Made by a program: the position numbers and the translations under genes
Shown here: positions 45,337-54,326 of the stretch, piece by piece
Position numbering within the stretch: position 1 is the first letter of the stretch
How the letters are laid out: each line of letters starts with the position of its first letter
Notes under the pieces: generated by a model
Told to the model about the DNA's origin: nothing
The model's input: the letters and a program-made list of their open reading frames with translations, nothing else
Database searches by the model: none
NCBI GenBank assembly: GCA_047971485.1
Contig: JBKDZR010000138.1
Span: forward strand, 1-55,607
Source of the DNA: JBKDZR01 sp047971485
Lineage (GTDB): Bacteria; Pseudomonadota; Alphaproteobacteria; Rhodobacterales; Rhodobacteraceae
DNA: 55,607 bases
Direction of reading: 5' to 3'

Positions 45337-46935
45337 TCAGGGGCTGATCGTGGTGCAATCCTGGTCGCGGGCCGTCAGCCGTTGGCAGGCCAATGATGCA
45401 GATCTTTCGTTCATCCCCAGAAACGTGGCGGCAAAGCCCTGAGGGCGCCGTTCCACGTTGCGCCGGGCGGAATCGAGGGTTTCGATTTCCAGAAGCGCTG
45501 TTTTTAGCAGAACCCGTTCCGCCTCATAGCGGCTGCCGAACAGACCGATATCAATGCCCCAGCCCCCGGTCCCCGCAGCGCGGGTCACGGTGATCAGATC
45601 GGCGCCAAAGGCAGCGCTTTCGATGGCCGGCGCGTTGACAGCGTCTGCAGAAGAAAAGGTGATGACGGCTGGCCGGGGTTCGGGTGTCGTGTGTACTGCG
45701 GCGGTGATCATCGGTTCTTCCGGTGCCGCCATGGCCTGGGCGACGACGACCTCTTCCGCCGGGGCCATATCTTCGGTCTCGTCGATTGTGCTGATCGCCT
45801 GGTCCAAAGCCGTATCCGTCAGAAGCGGGCGGGCGGCAGGGACGATTGACGCGGTCAACACTGTCCCGTCGGCTTCGGTTGTGAGGGATGTGGCGGTGGG
45901 CAAGGCGGCGGTTGAGGCAGCGGTTGCCAGTTGCACCTCTTGCAGGGCTTCGGTCACATCGCTGGCGATGGCCGCAGCCAGACTGGCCACTTGGGATGCG
46001 CTGTCGGTGCTTCGGCGCGGTGCCGGGCGGGCACTGGATTTGGGTGTCAGGCTGGCCACGGCGGTTGGTTTGCTACCCGTTTTTCCGACATAAGCGGGTT
46101 TGCGCGGTTTGACGACGGCCACCCGCGACGGGGCCCGCTGGAACCCCATGTCGAGCAATTCCGCCACCCGCTTGTTCCGTGCCGCAGTCGACGCGCCGCC
46201 GAAAACGGTTGCAATGATCCGTTCGCTGCCGCGTTCGGCCGAGGCCACCAGGTTGAAGCCGGCGGCATTGGTGTAGCCGGTCTTGATTCCGTCCGCGCCG
46301 CGATAATCGGCTAGGAAACGGCGGTTGGTATTGGCCACTGTCTTGCCACCGGCATCGGTCGTGCGGCGTGAGAACAGATTATAGTAGGCGGGATAATCAT
46401 AGAACAGGTGCCGGCCCAGCGTGGTCATGTCGCGGGCGGTGGACAGATGCCCGGCCTGGGTCAGGCCATGGGCGTTCTTGAAGGTCGTGCGGGTCATGCC
46501 CAGGGCTTTGGCGGTGCGGTTCATGCGCGCAGCAAAGGCCGATTCGCTGCCCGAGATTGCCTCGCCGATGGCGGTGGCGGCGTCATTGGCCGATTTCACC
46601 GCTGCCGCCCGGATCAGATCGCGCAGGGCAATGCGCTGCCCGGCCTTCAGATAGAGTTTGGAGGGGGGCTCGGACGCTGCGTGTTTCGAAATCTTCACCT
46701 TGGTATCCAGTGAGATTTCCCCGTTTTCCACGGCTTCGAACGCGACATAGAGTGTCATCATCTTGGTCAGTGATGCCGGATGCAGCCGGGTATCGGCATT
46801 GCGCGAATGCAGCACATCGCCGCTGCGCGCGTCCACGACCATGGCGGCATAGGGCGCTGCCGTGACCGCCCCGGCCAGTATGGCCGATACAACCAGCGCT
46901 GCCCCGAACAGGACGATTGTTCCCAGTCGTTTCAT
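45337..46935 (-). CDS. D-alanyl-D-alanine carboxypeptidase with SPOR domain
   Basis: A 532-residue low-molecular-weight PBP (DacA/DacF type) that trims the terminal D-Ala from peptidoglycan stem peptides in the periplasm. A signal peptide (1-26) precedes the serine-peptidase S11 domain with Ser55-x-x-Lys58 (SLTK), Ser115-Ala-Asn117 and Lys218-Thr-Gly220. Residues about 280-440 are a Thr/Ala/Val-rich linker. The C-terminus from about 455 is a SPOR domain (WGIDIGLFGSRYEAERVL, GFAATFLGMNERSASLACQ) that binds denuded septal glycan. The upstream stretch has a GATAAT-like -10 and a palindrome TGACA-N9-TGTCA at 47014-47032. Confidence 0.94.
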   Translation of the reverse strand: MKRLGTIVLFGAALVVSAILAGAVTAAPYAAMVVDARSGDVLHSRNADTRLHPASLTKMMTLYVAFEAVENGEISLDTKVKISKHAASEPPSKLYLKAGQRIALRDLIRAAAVKSANDAATAIGEAISGSESAFAARMNRTAKALGMTRTTFKNAHGLTQAGHLSTARDMTTLGRHLFYDYPAYYNLFSRRTTDAGGKTVANTNRRFLADYRGADGIKTGYTNAAGFNLVASAERGSERIIATVFGGASTAARNKRVAELLDMGFQRAPSRVAVVKPRKPAYVGKTGSKPTAVASLTPKSSARPAPRRSTDSASQVASLAAAIASDVTEALQEVQLATAASTAALPTATSLTTEADGTVLTASIVPAARPLLTDTALDQAISTIDETEDMAPAEEVVVAQAMAAPEEPMITAAVHTTPEPRPAVITFSSADAVNAPAIESAAFGADLITVTRAAGTGGWGIDIGLFGSRYEAERVLLKTALLEIETLDSARRNVERRPQGFAATFLGMNERSASLACQRLTARDQDCTTISP

Positions 46936-47112
46936 GATGTACCTGCCTTAAATGTAGTCTGCTCTGCTGCCGATGTTTCGGTCAGTCTGGTTGCCTGTTC
47001 CCTAAGATTATCATGACAGGTAAAATTTGTCAGAAAAAATCAGGCCTTTTTCCCCGGAAGATCCGGTCGGGAAGATGTCGAGGTCCGACAGCTGCCGCCC
47101 ACAAGATCTGTG

Positions 47113-47808
47113 TCAGAGCTGTTGCAGCAAGGCGGCAAGCCCCCGCAGATCGTCCAGACGCTTGAACCGGGCATGTCCGTCCGGGGCCTCGGCATGTTCC
47201 AGGGCCCAGGCGTAATCCTGCGGCACCAGTGCGGCCCAGCCTCCGGCGTCAAGCACGGGCAGGATGTCGGATTTCATCGAATTCCCGACCATCAGCGCGC
47301 GCTCCGGCCCGTCGCCCAGCCGCTCGAAGATAGCGCGGTAGACCGGGGCGGTTTTGTCGCTGACGATCTCGACAGCGTCGAACAGATCCCCCAGCCCCGA
47401 TTGGGCCAGCTTGCGCTCCTGGTCCAGAAGATCGCCCTTTGTGATCAGGATGATACGGTGGGTGCCTGCAGCCGCTTCAACGGCAGTGCGGGCATGGGGC
47501 ATCAACTCGATCGGGTGGGTCAGCATCTCCTGTCCGGCCGCGATGATCTGTTGGATGATGGCGGCCGGAACGCGCTGATCCGTGACCTCGATGGCGGTTT
47601 CGATCATCGACAGCACGAAACCCTTGATCCCGAATCCATAGCGCCCCAGATTGCGGCGCTCGGCGTCCAGCAGACGTTCCATCAGGTGGTCGGGGTCCGC
47701 GTGGTCGCGCAGGAATTCGGCGAATCGCTCTTCCGTCATGCGAAAGAAACGCTCATTATGCCAAAGGGTGTCATCAGCGTCGAAGCCGATTGTTGTCACT
47801 TTCGCCAT
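47113..47808 (-). CDS. HAD-superfamily hydrolase
   Basis: A 231-residue cytoplasmic phosphatase-like protein. HAD motif I is FDADDTLWHNE (nucleophile Asp, then acid Asp), motif II ILITKG (Thr), motif III the Lys in VSDKTAPVY, and motif IV MVGNSMKSDILP. A helical cap lies between residues 15 and 90. Substrate unknown. It is divergent from clpS, sharing a 144-base promoter region. Confidence 0.9.
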   Translation of the reverse strand: MAKVTTIGFDADDTLWHNERFFRMTEERFAEFLRDHADPDHLMERLLDAERRNLGRYGFGIKGFVLSMIETAIEVTDQRVPAAIIQQIIAAGQEMLTHPIELMPHARTAVEAAAGTHRIILITKGDLLDQERKLAQSGLGDLFDAVEIVSDKTAPVYRAIFERLGDGPERALMVGNSMKSDILPVLDAGGWAALVPQDYAWALEHAEAPDGHARFKRLDDLRGLAALLQQL

Positions 47809-47860
47809 TGAAACCGTCCTTTGCCGCCGTGCACAGGCAGAACCGCGTGCTGCGCGGCCG

Positions 47861-47887
47861 AGCCCCCTTTTTCAGCCCCCCTTTTTC
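47861..47887. repeat. short tandem duplication in the clpS/HAD promoter region
   Basis: AGCCCCCTTTTTC (47861-47873) is followed directly by AGCCCCCCTTTTTC (47874-47887), differing by one C. It lies between the divergent HAD and clpS start codons. Confidence 0.6.
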
Positions 47888-47952
47888 AGCCCGTCCTTGC
47901 CGCATATAGTGTTGCGGCACGCGCGCCAAGTGACGACCGACGGAGTACTGCT

Positions 47953-48294
47953 GTGACCTTGATTTTGCCAACGCTCTCGAATCCGCCGCATGGGCCGGAG
48001 GGCGAAACGGGCATCGTGACCAAAACCCGGTCCCGCACGCAGCGGCCCCCGCTTTACAAGGTTTTGATCCTGAATGACGATTATACGCCGATGGAATTCG
48101 TCGTCCATGTGTTGGAACGGTTCTTCGGACTGACCCACAGCCAGGCGTTTGAACTGATGCTGGTGGTGCACAAGAAGGGTGTTGCCGTGGTCGGTGTGTT
48201 TTCCTTCGAGATCGCCGAGACCAAGGTCGGCCAGGTGATGGATTTCGCCCGGCGCCACCAGCATCCGCTGCAATGTACCATGGAAAAGGAATGA
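47953..48294 (+). CDS. clpS: ATP-dependent Clp protease adaptor ClpS
   Basis: A 113-residue adaptor that delivers N-degron substrates to ClpAP. The core PPLYKVLILNDDYTPMEFVV has the Asn-Asp-Asp substrate-binding loop, followed by HKKGVAVVGVFSFEIAETKV. The start is a GTG at 47953 with GGAG about 7 bases upstream; no ATG fits. clpA does not follow, which is unusual: the next gene is an RsmC-like methyltransferase 28 bases on. Confidence 0.95.
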   Translation: MTLILPTLSNPPHGPEGETGIVTKTRSRTQRPPLYKVLILNDDYTPMEFVVHVLERFFGLTHSQAFELMLVVHKKGVAVVGVFSFEIAETKVGQVMDFARRHQHPLQCTMEKE

Positions 48295-48322
48295 GCGGCG
48301 GATCTGGGGGCGGGGTCTGGCG

Positions 48323-49327
48323 ATGAATGACCGTCTTGATCATGTCCTGGCCACCGGGGCGCTGGATCTGCCGGAGGCGGGCCGCTGGCTGGTCTTCGGT
48401 CTGCCGGGGCATACGGGGGCGGCCTGGCCCGACCCGGAACGGATGACCGTGGTACAGGGGTTTGCCCCGGATGCGGTGGCGTTGCGCGCAGCGGGGATCG
48501 AAACCGTGCCGGCCCTTCCCGATGCACAGGAGGCGGTGGATCTGGCCGTGGTCATCCTGCCTCGGGCCCGTCTGCGGGCCCGGCTGTGGATTGCCCAGGC
48601 CGTGGCGGCGCTGGCGCCGGGCGGGTTGCTGGTGGTCGACGGGGCACGGACGGACGGGATTGATTCGCTTTGGCGCGACTGTCGGGGCCGGCTGGACGGG
48701 GCGGCCAGTGAAAGCAAGGCCCATGGGCGGGTGTTCTGGGGCCGTCCGGCGCAGGGGTTCGACGATTGGCTGAGGGCGGCAGCAGCGCTGCCGCGGGTCG
48801 ATGGCCTGTCTGTTGCCCCCGGGGTGTTCTCGGCCGATGGCGTGGATCCGGGATCGGCCGCGTTGGCGGCTGCCCTGCCTGCGCGCTTGCCCGCTCGGGT
48901 TGCCGATCTGGGTGCGGGCTGGGGCTGGCTGTCAGCGCAAATCCTTTCGCATGAAGGGGTTGAACAGTTGGACCTGGTCGAGGCGGATCATCTCGCGCTG
49001 GCGGCTGCCCGTCATAACATCCGCGATCCGCGGGCCCGGTTCCACTGGGTCGATGCCTTGTCCTGGTCGCCTGATGCGCCTTTGGATACGGTTGTCATGA
49101 ACCCGCCGTTCCATGCTGGCCGCGCCGGCGATCCCGGGCTTGGGGCGGGGTTCATCCGGGTGGCGGCCGATGCGTTGGCCCCGCGCGGCGAGCTTTGGCT
49201 GGTCGCGAACCGGCATCTGCCCTATGAAACCCCTCTCAGGGACCGGTTCGCAGAGGTCGAAGAATTGCCCGGCCCCGCCGCCTTCAAGATCTTCCGCGCT
49301 GCCCGGCCCCGCCGGCCCCGCCGGTGA
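48323..49327 (+). CDS. Class I methyltransferase, RsmC-like (16S rRNA G1207)
   Basis: A 334-residue protein with the two-domain layout of RsmC/RlmG: a degenerate N-terminal methyltransferase fold and an active C-terminal one with the SAM loop VADLGAGWGWLS and catalytic NPPFHAGR. The FKIFRA end is typical. It would methylate guanine N2 in 16S rRNA; the exact target is inferred from family. The N-terminal part has diverged. It lies 28 bases after clpS and 24 bases before the SDR gene, so the three may form an operon. Confidence 0.85.
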   Translation: MNDRLDHVLATGALDLPEAGRWLVFGLPGHTGAAWPDPERMTVVQGFAPDAVALRAAGIETVPALPDAQEAVDLAVVILPRARLRARLWIAQAVAALAPGGLLVVDGARTDGIDSLWRDCRGRLDGAASESKAHGRVFWGRPAQGFDDWLRAAAALPRVDGLSVAPGVFSADGVDPGSAALAAALPARLPARVADLGAGWGWLSAQILSHEGVEQLDLVEADHLALAAARHNIRDPRARFHWVDALSWSPDAPLDTVVMNPPFHAGRAGDPGLGAGFIRVAADALAPRGELWLVANRHLPYETPLRDRFAEVEELPGPAAFKIFRAARPRRPRR

Positions 49328-49351
49328 TCCCAGCTTTCAGGAGGAAGCCCA

Positions 49352-50161
49352 ATGTCCTTTTCAGTGAGCGGTCGCACGGCGATCGTGACCGGCGCGGCCC
49401 ATGGCCTTGGTCTGGCCGTCGCCCGCCATCTGTCCGATTGCGGTGCACGTGTCATGTTCGCCGACATGGATGAGGATCGCCTGAAAGAGGAACTGGGCGA
49501 TGTGTCGGAAAGTGATGACATCGCCTATTTTGCCGGGGATCTGCGCGAGAAACTGACCCTGGCCAACCTGATGTCGGCCACGCTGGATGCGTTTGACCGG
49601 GTGGATATTCTGGTCAATGCCAGTCGGCAGATGCAACTGAGCGATCCGTTGGATGCCGGCGACGAGGCGGTGGAACAGCTGCTTCAGCAGAACCTGATGA
49701 CCAGCCTGCGCATGTCGCAACTGGCCGCGAGGCGGATGATCCAGCAGGTTGAAGAGGCAGGGGATGACGAAGCCCGCCCCGCCGGAACCATAGTCAACCT
49801 GTCCTCGATTGCGGCGCGCCGGTCCCATCCACGGCTGCTGGCCTTTTCGGTGTCGGCGGCGGCGGTGGATCAGATGACCCGCTCGTTGGCGCTGGCGCTG
49901 GCGCCCCATCGCATCCGGGTGAACGGGATCGCCTGCGGGTCGATGATGTCCTCCAGCCTGAAGAATGTGCTTAAGGAAAACAGCGATTATCGCGGTGACA
50001 TCATGGAAAAGACCCCCTTGCAGCGTATCGCCAACGCCGCCGAGATCGCCGAGACGGTGCAATATCTGGCCTCTGAGGGGTCGGGCTTCATGACCGGGCA
50101 GATCCTGACGCTGGATGGCGGGCGCACCTTGCTGGACCCGGTGACCGCGCCGGCGCATTAA
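49352..50161 (+). CDS. Short-chain dehydrogenase/reductase family protein lacking catalytic Tyr and Lys
   Basis: A 269-residue SDR fold. The cofactor loop TGAAHGLG (residues 13-20) and NAS in place of NNAG are recognisable, and the C-terminus ends with the usual MTGQILTLDGG. Ser152 is present (NLSSIA), but residue 165, normally the catalytic Tyr, is Phe, and residue 169, normally Lys, is Ala (AFSVSAAAVDQMTRS). It should therefore lack classical SDR chemistry. Start and Shine-Dalgarno (AGGAGG at 49339-49344) are clear. Confidence 0.88.
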   Translation: MSFSVSGRTAIVTGAAHGLGLAVARHLSDCGARVMFADMDEDRLKEELGDVSESDDIAYFAGDLREKLTLANLMSATLDAFDRVDILVNASRQMQLSDPLDAGDEAVEQLLQQNLMTSLRMSQLAARRMIQQVEEAGDDEARPAGTIVNLSSIAARRSHPRLLAFSVSAAAVDQMTRSLALALAPHRIRVNGIACGSMMSSSLKNVLKENSDYRGDIMEKTPLQRIANAAEIAETVQYLASEGSGFMTGQILTLDGGRTLLDPVTAPAH

Positions 50162-50200
50162 GGGGGGCTGTGGCTGGCCCGCTTCGGTGCAATCAGCCGA

Positions 50201-50575
50201 TCACGGGTAGCGGGCAGCGCAGGCCGCCTGGGCATTGGGCAGGGCGGCCTGCAAGCTGGCCTCGCGCTGGCGCAATTCGGCCAGCTTGCGGCGCTCGGCT
50301 TCCATGTCGATGGCCTCGGGGACGCGGACGTAATCGGTTGTGCTGTCCCCGCAAAAGCGCAGGTTGCGGCTGTATCCCGTGCAATAGCCGATCCCCCATT
50401 GGAACGGGGACGGTTCAAGCCGATAGGCATAACCCCGGCGGATATTTTCCTCGGTTTCCGTGATCAGTTCCTGAACATTCGCGATATCACGGGTGACAGG
50501 CCGCAGGCAGCGGTCCTGCGCGGTGGCGCAGCCGGTAACGACAAGAAGCAGGCCAAAGCAGATCAGGCGGCGCAT
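50201..50575 (-). CDS. Small putative lipoprotein of unknown function
   Basis: A 124-residue protein with a lipoprotein signal: MRRLICFGLLLVVTGCATAQ, lipobox VTGC with the acylated Cys at residue 16. The mature part has Cys residues that could form disulfides (DRC, GYCTGY, RFCGD, AAC) and a C-terminal coiled-coil-like helix (EAERRKLAELRQREASLQAAL). I do not recognise a named family; similar small proteins are common in Rhodobacterales. It converges on the SDR gene. Confidence 0.75.
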   Translation of the reverse strand: MRRLICFGLLLVVTGCATAQDRCLRPVTRDIANVQELITETEENIRRGYAYRLEPSPFQWGIGYCTGYSRNLRFCGDSTTDYVRVPEAIDMEAERRKLAELRQREASLQAALPNAQAACAARYP

Positions 50576-50760
50576 GGGGTGTCCTTGGGTTGGGTTGGGC
50601 CATCATGGCCGCAGTGCTGGCCAAGGTCAATTTGGCACGCGCTTGCCCTATGGTCAGTGCCGGCCCGGGTGGCAGGTCGCCGCAGGGTGGCCCGCCTGTC
50701 TGGTTGCTCCGGGTTCGATTTGCTAGGGAACCCGCAACACGGCCAGAAAAGAGCGACCCG

Positions 50761-51669
50761 ATGACAGATGCGACGACCCAGAGCACGGATTTCAGCGCCC
50801 GGAAACAGCAGGCCTCGGCTTGGTTTCGAATCCTGCGCGACCGGATCGTCGCCGCATTCGAGGACCTTGAGGATCGCCAGACCGAGGGCCCGCTGGCGGA
50901 TCGCCCCGCTGGCCGCTTCGAGGTCAGCGAAACCCGGCGCAGTGCCGAGGATGGATCCGATGCCGGCGGCGGATTGATGAGCGTGATGCGCGGCGGGCGG
51001 GTGTTCGAGAAAGTCGGGGTCAATGTCTCAACCGTCTATGGCACGCTGGGCGCGCGGGCCCAGGCGGCAATGGCGGCGCGGAAAGACCTGGATTTGTCAG
51101 GGGATCCGCGCTTCTGGGCCTCGGGGATCAGCCTGGTCGCCCATATGCAGAACCCGCACAGCCCGGCGGTCCACATGAACACCCGCATGTTCTGGACCCC
51201 GGCGGCCTGGTGGTTCGGGGGCGGCGCGGATCTCAACCCCTGTATCGAATACCCCGAGGATACGGCGGCCTTTCATGCCGTTCTGCGCGGGGCCTGTGAT
51301 GCCCATGACCCGGCTTATTACGCCCGGTTCAAGGCCTGGGCGGATGACTATTTCTACATCCCCCACCGCAAGCGGGCGCGGGGTGTCGGCGGGATTTTCT
51401 TCGATGATCTGAACTCGGGCGACTGGACGGCGGATTTCGCCTTTACCAAGGCTGCGGGCGAGGCCTTTCTGCCCGCTTTCCTGCCGATCACCGAGAAGCG
51501 ACGTGCGACGCCCTGGTCCGAGGCGGACAAGGATGCCCAACTGGTGCATCGCGGGCTCTATGCGGAATATAATCTGGTTTATGACCGGGGCACGAAATTC
51601 GGTCTGGAAACCGGTCATGATGCCAATGCCGTTCTGATGAGCCTGCCGCCCATGGCCAAGTGGGTTTAA
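50761..51669 (+). CDS. hemF: Oxygen-dependent coproporphyrinogen III oxidase
   Basis: A 302-residue enzyme that converts coproporphyrinogen III to protoporphyrinogen IX using O2. The family blocks are intact: GGGLMSVMRGGRVFEKVGVN, HMNTRMFWTPAAWWFGGGAD, HKRARGVGGIFFDD-like residues and the C-terminal EYNLVYDRGTKFGLETGH and SLPPMAKWV. ATG at 50761 begins the conserved part. A hairpin (51678-51705) follows the stop. Confidence 0.96.
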   Translation: MTDATTQSTDFSARKQQASAWFRILRDRIVAAFEDLEDRQTEGPLADRPAGRFEVSETRRSAEDGSDAGGGLMSVMRGGRVFEKVGVNVSTVYGTLGARAQAAMAARKDLDLSGDPRFWASGISLVAHMQNPHSPAVHMNTRMFWTPAAWWFGGGADLNPCIEYPEDTAAFHAVLRGACDAHDPAYYARFKAWADDYFYIPHRKRARGVGGIFFDDLNSGDWTADFAFTKAAGEAFLPAFLPITEKRRATPWSEADKDAQLVHRGLYAEYNLVYDRGTKFGLETGHDANAVLMSLPPMAKWV

Positions 51670-51677
51670 GGCCCGTT

Positions 51678-51705
51678 GCGCAAACCGGGGACCGGTGGTT
51701 TGCGC
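51678..51705 (+). terminator. hairpin after hemF
   Basis: Nine-bp stem GCGCAAACC/GGTTTGCGC, 8 bases after the hemF stop. No T-run follows. Confidence 0.5.
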
Positions 51706-51804
51706 GTCTCGAACAGGCGGTATCAAACGCCTGAAACACGTCGCGTGCATGCGAATGAAGGTCTGGCGCGTGTCCTGTCCGGCCGTGGTTTCAGATCAGG
51801 GGTG

Positions 51805-52175
51805 TCAGGCGGTGCCGGGCATCGTCTGGTCGCCGCCCAGATTGATCACCTGCCCACCGGCAGCCCGAGCGTCGCTGGGATCGTGAGTGACCAGCAGCAC
51901 CGGCAGGTTCCGTTGCCGGACCAGGCCAAAGACCATGTCCTGCATCCGGCCGCGCAGATCGGTGTCCAGCCGGGAAAAGGGTTCATCCAGCAGCAGGGCC
52001 TCGGGCTCGGCCAGCAAGGTCCGGGCCAGGGCCACCAGCGCTTGCGGGCTGTCTTTTCGGCCAGGACCCGGGCCACGGCATCGGCGGTATCGGCCAGCTT
52101 GACCTGTTCGACGATCACGCCGTGATCCTGGGACAGGCGCTGGCCTGCCCAGACGATGAAGGCGTTGGGCGGTGT
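51805..52175 (-). pseudogene. deletion scar of a ynjBCD-like ABC transporter operon
   Basis: Two unrelated gene pieces joined out of frame. At about 52048-52175 one frame reads NAFIVWAGQRL and VKLADTADAVARVLAEKTA, the early part of a YnjB-type substrate-binding protein, without start or signal peptide. At 51805 to about 52048 another frame reads QALVALARTLLAEPEALLLD, EPFSRLD and LLVTHDPSDARAAGGQ, the Walker B and H-loop end of a YnjD/ThiQ-type ATPase. The rest of ynjB, the permease and the ATPase N-terminus are missing. The junction lies near 52043-52052. Confidence 0.75.
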
Positions 52176-52190
52176 CCTCAGCCCCTGGTC

Positions 52191-53067
52191 TTAGCCCTCG
52201 GTCCGGGCCAGCCCCATCAGCGCGTAGGTCACCTGGGCAGCCGTGAAATCTGAAACCGTGCTGGCCGGTGTCGGTGCCAGTTCCACCACATCGCAGCCGA
52301 TCATCCGCCGCCCCTTCAGCGCATGTTCCACCAGTCGGATCGCCTGCCAGAAGCCCAGCCCCCCCCGGCACCGGCGTGCCCGTAGCCGGCATCACCGAGG
52401 GATCCAACCCATCGACATCAAAACTGACATAAACCTGCTGCGGGAAGTCCGATGGCAGATCAACGGCATGGATCGCGCCTGTCACCAGATCCTCGCCATC
52501 CACGGCAAACACGCCCAGCCGCTTGCGGGCCAGGGCCTCTTCGCTGGAAAATGCCCGCACTCCGAAAGACGCGATGGGAATGCCATCCTCCTCGGCCAGC
52601 AAGCGCATGACCGAGGCATGGCTGTGACGTTCCCCCTGATAGGCCAGACGCAGGTCGGCATGGGCATCGATCTGCAGGATCCCAACCGGGCCCTCAGCCG
52701 CTGCCACAACCCCACGCACCGCGCCATAGCTGAGGCTGTGCTCGCCCCCCAGGGTCACTGGAATGCGGCCATCGGCCACAGCGGCCCGGGTGCGCGCGGC
52801 GATCCTCTCCATCACCTTGGGCAAGGGACCGTCGCAGTCCACCGCCGCCTCGGTCACGATCCCAGCGGCACAGGGTTCCGCCCCGCGCCACAGGCGCTCC
52901 AACTCGGCGCTGGCGGCCAGAATCGCCGCCGGTCCACCCGCCGTGCCAGCGCCATAGGAAACCGTACGCTCCAGCGGCACCGGGATCACGCGGAACAGGG
53001 CCTGCGCCGGGTCAGTCTCGGCGGTGCTCAGCTCGCCACTCAGAAATTCGGGGTAAACCTGGGTCAT
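52191..53067 (-). pseudogene. speB: Agmatinase/ureohydrolase SpeB with a frameshift in a G-run
   Basis: Mn-dependent ureohydrolase making putrescine from agmatine. Metal motifs are intact: LGGEHSLSYG, QIDAHADLR and SFDVDGLDPSVMPATG. At the run of eight C on the plus strand (52359-52366) the frame breaks after TGTPVPGG; one base fewer gives GLGFWQAIRLVEHALK and then VVELAPTPASTVSDF to a TAA at 52191, a normal SpeB end. So the gene is complete except for one extra base. Its ATG overlaps the nspC stop (ATGA). As given, the frame runs on into the ynj scar. Confidence 0.83.
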
Positions 53068-54236
53068 GACAGCCGGTTCCGAAAATCGCCATAATCGAAC
53101 TGACGCACCATGCGTAGCGCATCCGTGTCAGAGTTCCACACCGCCAAGGCCGGCAGCGGAACCCCGTTGAACGTGTTGGTCTTGACCATGGAATAATGCG
53201 ATTGGTCAAGGAACGCAAAGCGATCCCCCACCGAAAAGGGCCGGCCAGGACGGTAATCACCAATCACATCACCGGCCAGACAGGACGGCCCGCCAAAGCG
53301 CAGGGGTGGCCCATCCTCGACCTCACCCAGCAGATCCGGGCGGTAAGGGGCCTCGATCACATCAGGCATGTGGCAGGTGGCCGAGATATCGCAAATCGCC
53401 AGATCGACATCGTTATGGGGGAGATCCAGAACTTCGCCCACCAGAATGCCGGTGTGGATGGCAATCGCCTCACCCGGTTCCAGATAGACCTGCACCCCAT
53501 GGCGCGCGCGGATCTGGCGGATCAGCGCCACCAAACCATCACGGTCATAATCCCCCCGCGTGATGTGATGCCCACCGCCCAGGTTCAGCCAGTCCATCTC
53601 CGCCAGCCAAGGCGCAATCTTCGGCTCGACCGCCGCCCAGGTGCGGGCCAAAGGCTCAAACCCCTGCTCACACAGGGTGTGCATGTGCAGCCCCTCAACC
53701 CCCGCCAGATCCTCGGGCGTGATCTGCGAGACCGGGGTGCCTAGCCGCGAACAGGGACCAGCCGGATCGTATTTCGCGTTCCAGCCCTCGGAATGCTCGG
53801 GGTTGATCCGCAAGCCCGGACTGACCCCATGGCCCGCCACGCGCGCGCGCTCCAGATCGGGACGAAACCGACGATACTGGCCCGGGCTGTTGAAGATCAC
53901 ATGATCCGACAAACGCAGGATATCCGCCATTTCGGCAGGCTTGAACCCGGCCGAAAACGTGGCCACCGCACCGCCAAACTCTTCCCGGCCCAATCGCGCC
54001 TCATAGAGCCCCGAGGCAGCCGTCCCCGCCAAATGGCGCATGACCACCGGGGCCAAGGCGAACATGGAAAAGGCCTTCAGTGCCAGAAAGATCTCCGCGC
54101 CAGAGCGTTCCGCCACATCCGCCAGAATGCGGCAGTTGCGCTCCAACTGAACCTCATCAACCACGAAACATGGCGAAGGCACCCGCCCCAGATCGAAACG
54201 GGCAAAGCGATCCCGGCTGTCAGCGGCAATATCCAT
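53064..54236 (-). CDS. nspC: Carboxynorspermidine/carboxyspermidine decarboxylase
   Basis: A 390-residue PLP enzyme of the alanine-racemase fold, making spermidine or norspermidine from the carboxy form. The PLP Lys is in EIFLALKAFSMFALAP (about residue 53). Other blocks are LRINPEHSEG with KYDPAGPCSRLG, the EGLHMHTLCEQ segment, EPGEAIAI and the C-terminal HYSMVKTNTFNG. The N-terminus is complete. It lies 90 bases after the dehydrogenase gene and overlaps speB by 4 bases. Confidence 0.94.
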   Translation of the reverse strand: MDIAADSRDRFARFDLGRVPSPCFVVDEVQLERNCRILADVAERSGAEIFLALKAFSMFALAPVVMRHLAGTAASGLYEARLGREEFGGAVATFSAGFKPAEMADILRLSDHVIFNSPGQYRRFRPDLERARVAGHGVSPGLRINPEHSEGWNAKYDPAGPCSRLGTPVSQITPEDLAGVEGLHMHTLCEQGFEPLARTWAAVEPKIAPWLAEMDWLNLGGGHHITRGDYDRDGLVALIRQIRARHGVQVYLEPGEAIAIHTGILVGEVLDLPHNDVDLAICDISATCHMPDVIEAPYRPDLLGEVEDGPPLRFGGPSCLAGDVIGDYRPGRPFSVGDRFAFLDQSHYSMVKTNTFNGVPLPALAVWNSDTDALRMVRQFDYGDFRNRLS

Positions 54237-54326
54237 GGCACTCCCTTTCCACCGGGTCCCGGAGCGGCCCCAACGGGCCGCGACCGGCGCGAAGGGGGCT
54301 CGATGCCCCCGCCCGCGCCGCGCCCG

